Below, piece by piece: positions 60,043 to 64,000 of a stretch of 64,000 nt of DNA. The stretch covers positions 32,705 through 96,704 of the forward strand of contig NZ_LWLS01000116.1 in NCBI RefSeq assembly GCF_001905095.1. The letters run 5' to 3'. The notes beneath the pieces are model-generated. The model was not told where the DNA came from. It saw only the letters and a program-made list of their open reading frames with translations, and did no database searches. This DNA comes from Micromonospora sp. CB01531. GTDB taxonomy: Bacteria; Actinomycetota; Actinomycetes; Mycobacteriales; Micromonosporaceae. The position numbers were made by a program, and so were the translations under genes. Every line of letters starts with the position of its first letter. Positions within the stretch are counted from its first letter, which is position 1.

Positions 60043-61506
60043 CTACCCGGCAGCCTTCCGCACCCGCCGCTCGGCGAGGTCGGTCACGGGCCGGAACAGC
60101 GCCTTCTCCGCCGCCTCCGCCGCCCGCTTCGCCTGGGTGAGGCTGGGCGCCGCGTACCGGCGCGCGGTCCGGATGTCCCGCCACCCCATCGCCTGCTGCA
60201 CGTCGGCGATGTCCAGCCCCGAGTCCAGCAGCATCGTCGCCGCCGTGTGCCGAGCAACGTGCGACCCGGCCCGCGGCAGGCCGGCCTCCGCCAGGATCTG
60301 GTACCAGTCCTCCAGGTCGGCGCGCGGGTCGATCGGCCGCCCGTCCGGCTGGCAGAACACGAGGTCGTTGTCCTGCCACGCCTTGCCGAGCGCTTCCTTG
60401 GCGGCGTCCTGCCGACGCTTGTGCACCCGCAGCTCCTCCGCGAGGGTCTCCGGCAGCACCACCAGATCAGTCGCCACCTCGTCATCCTCGGGCTCAAGCC
60501 ACGTCTTCGGGCGGGTGAGGACCAGGCCGCCGTCCTTGCGTTGTGGGCAGCGCGCCGCGTGCCGGGTGCATCCGGGCGGGCATGGTTCGGGGCATGGCCG
60601 CCGGTGCAGCCGGCAGCGGTCGCCGCGGGCTCGCGCGGGGCAGCGGAATGGCTGCTGGTAGCAGCTGTCCGGGTTGGCGCACCCGTGCACCCAGATCGGC
60701 TGGCACTTCTCACGGCGGCAGAACTTCGCCGCGCACTCCGCCGGGTTCTCGCAGCCGTGCCGCCACCGCAGCCGCTGCAACTGCCAGTCCTTCGCGATCG
60801 CGCCGGCGTCGAGGTCGACGCACGGCCACGTCAGGCCAAGTGCCTCACCCTGCCTGGGGCCGATAGCAAGGCCGACTTTCCATCGCAGCGCGCCCGGACG
60901 CTTTTCAATCGCGACGACCAGGCCGCGTGCCTGCTCGACCGTCAGCGGCTTCTTTCGGCGCCCCTTGGTGCTGCCCGGATTACCGCGAATGGCTGCCACA
61001 TTCCGGTGCACCAGATCACGAGCCATCGCAATTTTGAGCCCGCGCCGGATGATCGCGTGCACCTTCAGCAGATACGTCGCTGCGCGGTGGGGGCGCATTT
61101 TCGCGTACAGCGCGTCAAGGTTCGCCGCCGTTAGTTCGTCGATGACGACATCACCAATGGCGGGGAATATCCATTCGGTGCACGCCGACATGTAAGCGTC
61201 AACGGTGCGCGGGGCGAGTGGCCTTTCCAGCGTCAGATGGATCTCGGTCAGCCATTCGGTGAAGAACTTCCGGACCGTCGGCTTGCGGCCCGGCGCAACC
61301 GGGATCTTCTTGTCGGCCTTTTCCTGTAGCTCGCGGATTTCAGCCTTGATGGCGTCGGGGGTCTTTCCGTACACGCTCTTTCGGTCGTAGCGGCCATCGG
61401 CGCGTTTGCCGAGAGTCACCTTGCCCTCGTAGCGTTTCCGCTTCTCGCTCCAGATGACGGAGACTCCGCGGTACGAGAACCCCGGGCGCCCAGTCTTGCT
61501 GGGCAT
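60043..61506 (-). CDS. int: Tyrosine recombinase (integrase) of element 2
   Basis: 487 residues with the same plan as integrase 1. Catalytic residues: Arg218 (IGPRQGE), His416-Arg419 (HVARH), nucleophile Tyr451 (ARRYAAP); the box before Tyr has GW where integrase 1 has GH. The Cys-rich insert has 12 cysteines between Cys252 and Cys320 and shares patterns WVHGC, CPPGC and CPQR with integrase 1. The gene reads towards the attachment repeat. Confidence 0.95.
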   Translation of the reverse strand: MPSKTGRPGFSYRGVSVIWSEKRKRYEGKVTLGKRADGRYDRKSVYGKTPDAIKAEIRELQEKADKKIPVAPGRKPTVRKFFTEWLTEIHLTLERPLAPRTVDAYMSACTEWIFPAIGDVVIDELTAANLDALYAKMRPHRAATYLLKVHAIIRRGLKIAMARDLVHRNVAAIRGNPGSTKGRRKKPLTVEQARGLVVAIEKRPGALRWKVGLAIGPRQGEALGLTWPCVDLDAGAIAKDWQLQRLRWRHGCENPAECAAKFCRREKCQPIWVHGCANPDSCYQQPFRCPARARGDRCRLHRRPCPEPCPPGCTRHAARCPQRKDGGLVLTRPKTWLEPEDDEVATDLVVLPETLAEELRVHKRRQDAAKEALGKAWQDNDLVFCQPDGRPIDPRADLEDWYQILAEAGLPRAGSHVARHTAATMLLDSGLDIADVQQAMGWRDIRTARRYAAPSLTQAKRAAEAAEKALFRPVTDLAERRVRKAAG

Positions 61507-61518
61507 CGTTCCTCCGGG

Positions 61519-62085
61519 TCAGTTGGCGGCGCGAGGCCGGCCGCGCTTGACGATCCGGCCGCGCTGGACGGGGCGGTCGGCGAGCTGGCGGATCGTCTCG
61601 CGGATGAACTCGCGCTCGAACTCGCTCACGTTGGGATCGTTGAGCTTGCGCATGAGGGTCTGGAGGTCGGAGTCCATCGGGATCGGCTCCGGCTCCGCCC
61701 GCAGCTCGTTCTTGCCGGGCCACAGGATGGAGAACGCCGCGGCTGACGGGATGTCGAGCGCGTCGCAGAACGCCAGGACCTGCTCGGGGTTCGGCAGTTC
61801 CTTGCCGGTGGCGTTCGCCCACCGGTAGATGGTGGGGTTGCCGATGCCGGCCATCTCGGCGATCTGCACGACGCCCAGGCCGCGAACCTCCTTGGCCTGC
61901 TTGAGGACGCGGCGGACCCACTTCGCGAAGGCGTCTCTGCGCACCTCAACCGGCGGGGCCACGGGACCAAGATACGTCTCACGCGTGGAGACGATTCCCT
62001 GCTCACGACGCATTCTCCACGTGCGTTGACATCCTCGTCCCCGCGCTACGGACCGTCGAACTGTGTAGGAATACGTGTACGCCAT
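61519..62085 (-). CDS. Repressor-like HTH regulator of element 2
   Basis: 188 residues. HTH in the middle (VVQIAEMAGIGNPTIYRWAN) and a C-terminal LMRKLNDPNVS segment shared with the prophage 1 regulator. TACCTT (62092-62097, minus) with a 6-nt gap supports the leaderless ATG 62085. Divergent from the Xis-like gene. Confidence 0.75.
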   Translation of the reverse strand: MAYTYSYTVRRSVARGRGCQRTWRMRREQGIVSTRETYLGPVAPPVEVRRDAFAKWVRRVLKQAKEVRGLGVVQIAEMAGIGNPTIYRWANATGKELPNPEQVLAFCDALDIPSAAAFSILWPGKNELRAEPEPIPMDSDLQTLMRKLNDPNVSEFEREFIRETIRQLADRPVQRGRIVKRGRPRAAN

Positions 62086-62091
62086 GGGACA

Positions 62092-62183
62092 AAGGTAGGC
62101 CGCGCGGCCGGGTATCAGAATCAGCCGAACGTACGAACCTCTTCATGCACGTAGACGGGGTACGGTGTCTTCATGCGTGAAGA
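62092..62183. promoter_or_regulatory. Divergent immunity-type control region of element 2
   Basis: Minus-strand -10 TACCTT (62092-62097) for the repressor and plus-strand -10 TACGGT (62161-62166) for the Xis-like gene. TCTTCATGC occurs at 62140-62148 and 62168-62176; the second copy is part of the palindrome TCTTCA-TGCG-TGAAGA (62168-62183), which covers the start codon of the Xis-like gene. Confidence 0.65.
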
Positions 62184-62436
62184 GAAGTTCTCCGACTCCA
62201 ACACGCGCGAAGAGTCCGAGGTTGAGCCGCGGGTGGTGTCGGTCGAGGTGGCACAGCGCCTGCTCGGCGACGTCACCTACCGGCAGGTCGGCCTCATGCT
62301 CAAGCGCGGCGATCTCCGTGGTTGCAAGCTCGGCCGCCGCCGGCTGATCGAGCTTGCGTCCATCGACGAGTACATCGACGCCCGGCTGGCCGAGGCGCGC
62401 AAGCTCCGCAAGAGCCGCAAGGCGGCAGCGGCATGA
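62173..62436 (+). CDS. xis: Excisionase-like HTH protein of element 2
   Basis: 87 residues. VEVAQRLLGDVTYRQVGLML and KRGDLRGCKLGRRRLIEL form the winged helix; basic C-terminal helix as in the prophage 1 counterpart. Leaderless ATG 6 nt after TACGGT. Confidence 0.7.
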   Translation: MREEKFSDSNTREESEVEPRVVSVEVAQRLLGDVTYRQVGLMLKRGDLRGCKLGRRRLIELASIDEYIDARLAEARKLRKSRKAAAA

Positions 62437-62714
62437 CCCGCGTTGCCTGGGAGGAACCGCGCTCGCCCCGCCTGGAGCGCATACAGCACCTCCACGCGAT
62501 GGCAAACGAACTCCGGGCCAATCCGGGTCGGTGGGCGGTGGCATACGACGACGTCACCCCCAACGTTGCCAGCCGTAGGGCTGGGGACATTCGCAACGGG
62601 CTACTCGCCTCGTTCCGACCGGCTGGCGCGTTCGAAGCGACGACGCGGGCGACCGCTGGACGGGCCCGGGTGTACGTGCGCTACATCGGCGAGAAGGGCG
62701 GCAGCGCGTCATGA
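62433..62714 (+). CDS. Small protein of element 2
   Basis: 93 residues, basic, with helix RLERIQHLHAMANELRANPG and a C-terminal strand pair (VYVRYIG). ATGA overlaps with both neighbours. Small proteins of this RANPGxW type are frequent in actinophages; function unknown. Confidence 0.6.
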   Translation: MTRVAWEEPRSPRLERIQHLHAMANELRANPGRWAVAYDDVTPNVASRRAGDIRNGLLASFRPAGAFEATTRATAGRARVYVRYIGEKGGSAS

Positions 62715-63553
62715 CTCACCCACCTGGCCAGCCCGGCGGAGGCGGCGGCAGCGGCGGCGGAACCACCGGCCCCGGCCGCGAGATCCAGACGTTCCAGTTC
62801 GGCGACTTGCCTCTGCGGACCGTCATGGTCGGCGGAGAGCCGTGGTTCGTCACGGCCGACGCGCTCGCACCGCTCGGCCTCAACCGATCTTCGCTCGCCG
62901 CGCTCGACGACGACGAGAAGGGCGTACAGAGTCTGTACACCCTTGGCGGCTACCAGCAGATGAGCATCATCAGCGAGGCCGGCCTCTACTCGCTGATCCT
63001 CCGCAGCCGCAAGCCGGAGGCGAAGGCGTTCAAGCGGTGGATCACCCACGACGTTCTGCCGGCGATCCGCCGCACTGGTAGCTACACCGCTCCGGCCGCC
63101 GATCTGGACGAGCTTGAGGTGGCCCGCCGATACGTCCTCGCCCTCGAAGCGAAGAAGGCCATCGAGGCGGAGCTGGCGATCGCAGCGCCCAAGGCCCACT
63201 CCTGGGACACCCTCGCTTCCGGCGACGGGGACTTCTCCGTCGGCGACGCCGCGAAGATCCTGTCCCGCGACCCGGTGATCGCCGTCGGCGAGCGGCGCCT
63301 GTTCACGGTGCTGTCCGACCACGGCTGGATCTACCGGGGCGGAGACGGACGGTGGCGCGTCTACCAGTCCGCGATCGAGGCGGGCCGCCTGTCGGAGTTG
63401 CCGTCCAGCCACTACCACCCGCGTACGGGCGAGCTGGTGTTGGACCCGCCGCAGGTGCGGGTGACGCCGAAGGGTCTGGCCGAGCTGCACCGCCGGCTTG
63501 GTGGGATGCAGCCGCTGCGCATGCACGAGCAGATCGCGCTTCCCGCGCCGTAG
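62711..63553 (+). CDS. Phage antirepressor (Bro-N plus KilA-C-type)
   Basis: 280 residues. After a Gly-rich lead, the Bro-N domain (FVTADALAPLGLNRSSLAAL; SEAGLYSLILRSRKPEAKAF; WITHDVLPAIRRTGSY) and a C-terminal antirepressor domain (SVGDAAKILSRD; LFTVLSDHGWIYRGGDGRW). Such proteins oppose repression in prophages. Confidence 0.88.
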   Translation: MTHPPGQPGGGGGSGGGTTGPGREIQTFQFGDLPLRTVMVGGEPWFVTADALAPLGLNRSSLAALDDDEKGVQSLYTLGGYQQMSIISEAGLYSLILRSRKPEAKAFKRWITHDVLPAIRRTGSYTAPAADLDELEVARRYVLALEAKKAIEAELAIAAPKAHSWDTLASGDGDFSVGDAAKILSRDPVIAVGERRLFTVLSDHGWIYRGGDGRWRVYQSAIEAGRLSELPSSHYHPRTGELVLDPPQVRVTPKGLAELHRRLGGMQPLRMHEQIALPAP

Positions 63554-63558
63554 AGCTT

Positions 63559-63639
63559 CCCCGCCCTTGTGCCCTCAGGAGGGGTGACGACACAAGGCGC
63601 GGGGATCGGGGTCGGCCCCACTTCCCCGGGGCCGACCCC
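63559..63639. terminator. Two hairpins after the antirepressor gene
   Basis: First stem 63559-63571 with 63591-63604 (one bulge); second a perfect 12-bp stem 63608-63619 with 63628-63639. No T run. Confidence 0.55.
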
Positions 63640-63720
63640 CACCCCAACCAGACATAGACCAGCGCTCCCGCCGACCGAGCGACCAGCAGCGGAAGCGCCA
63701 GACAGGAAGAAGGGTATCCC

Positions 63721-64000
63721 GTGACCTGCAAAGACGTGAAGGACCAGGCCGAGTTGGATGCGGCGCTGGCCGACAAGGCCGTGACGTGCGTGCATGTCCG
63801 GTCGGAGGCCGGTGTGTGGCTGTCGGTGTCGTCCGGCTCGGCCACCGTCGAGGCGTACGGCTCGGCCACCGTCGAGGCGTACGGCTCGGCCACCGTCGAG
63901 GCGTCCGGCTCGGCCACCGTCCGGGCGTCCGGCTCGGCCACCGTCGAGGCGTCCGGCTCGGCCACCGTCGAGGCGTCCGGCTCGGCCACCGTCCGGGCGT
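63721..64000 (+). CDS. Octapeptide-repeat protein (3' end outside window)
   Basis: Starts at GTG 63721 after a purine-rich GAAGAAGGG. A 38-residue N-terminal part (VTCKDVKDQAELDAALADKA, then a strand VWLSVSS) leads into repeats of GSATV(E/R)A(Y/S), seven to the window edge. Alternating small and outward residues predict a beta-solenoid. The repeat class is known in phage and bacterial hypothetical proteins, from memory; function unknown. Confidence 0.75.
   Translation, partial: MTCKDVKDQAELDAALADKAVTCVHVRSEAGVWLSVSSGSATVEAYGSATVEAYGSATVEASGSATVRASGSATVEASGSATVEASGSATVRA
63835..64000 (+). repeat. 24-bp in-frame tandem repeats
   Basis: Seven units starting at 63835, 63859, 63883, 63907, 63931, 63955 and 63979 (the last cut by the edge). 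Variation is limited to E/R at repeat position 6 and Y/S at position 8. Confidence 0.9.

Larger units (their letters stand above)
59928..64000. mobile_element. Element 2, prophage-like, left part only
   Basis: Begins at the attachment repeat and continues past the window. Seen so far: integrase, repressor, Xis-like gene, one unknown gene, antirepressor and a repeat protein. The layout copies the left end of prophage 1. Confidence 0.85.

Noticed and set aside
63303..63989. Minus-strand frame with AEPDASTV repeats
   Set aside because: It is the reverse reading of the 24-bp repeats. The plus frame has a ribosome-binding stretch and a non-repeat N-terminal part.

Overview
The window is high-GC actinobacterial DNA, most likely from a Micromonospora-like member of the Micromonosporaceae. 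The evidence is GC-rich codons with many GTG starts, the gene order hppA - topA - MFS/tmk fusion - DNA polymerase III delta' - RicT (PSP1) known from actinomycetes, and intergenic repeats of a type I associate with that family. This assignment is an inference from gene content.

Bases 1-18730 are chromosomal: a proton-pumping pyrophosphatase cut by the left edge, a lipoprotein with a coupled small gene, topoisomerase I, a divergent FAD-oxidase/TetR pair with an operator-like palindrome, an alanine-racemase-fold PLP enzyme, the membrane-transporter/thymidylate-kinase fusion, DNA polymerase III delta', a YbaB-like protein with two WXG-like proteins, RicT and a membrane metallophosphoesterase. 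A tRNA-Thr(CGT) gene at 18731-18807 ends this part and is the integration site.

Bases 18806-59927 are a complete-looking siphovirus-type prophage of about 41 kb, bounded by a perfect 44-bp direct repeat (18762-18805 and 59884-59927). Order: integrase and repressor (minus strand), Xis-like gene, early replication and recombination genes (Sak4-like ATPase, UvrD-type helicase, wHTH initiator-like protein with internal 21-bp repeats), many small overlapping genes, a strong terminator, methyltransferase, terminase, portal, capsid, neck and tail genes (with a -1 frameshift in the tail chaperone), amidase, a coiled-coil membrane protein and a holin-like protein. Three small genes sit antisense inside the late operon. 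Between the lysis genes and the right end is an accessory zone (53.5-59.8 kb): a five-gene minus-strand operon of unrecognised membrane proteins, two of which carry C-terminal HTH segments, then an HTH protein, DUF397, a CxxC protein, two GntR-type regulators and two small exported or membrane proteins.

From 59928 to the right edge a second prophage-like element begins directly at the second attachment repeat. It has its own related integrase, a repressor related at its C-terminus, an Xis-like gene, a Bro-N type antirepressor and a gene of octapeptide repeats that runs off the window. The two elements appear to be stacked in tandem at one tRNA gene. Many transcription-unit first genes in both elements have a TANNNT box 6-7 nt before the start codon, which suggests leaderless transcription.
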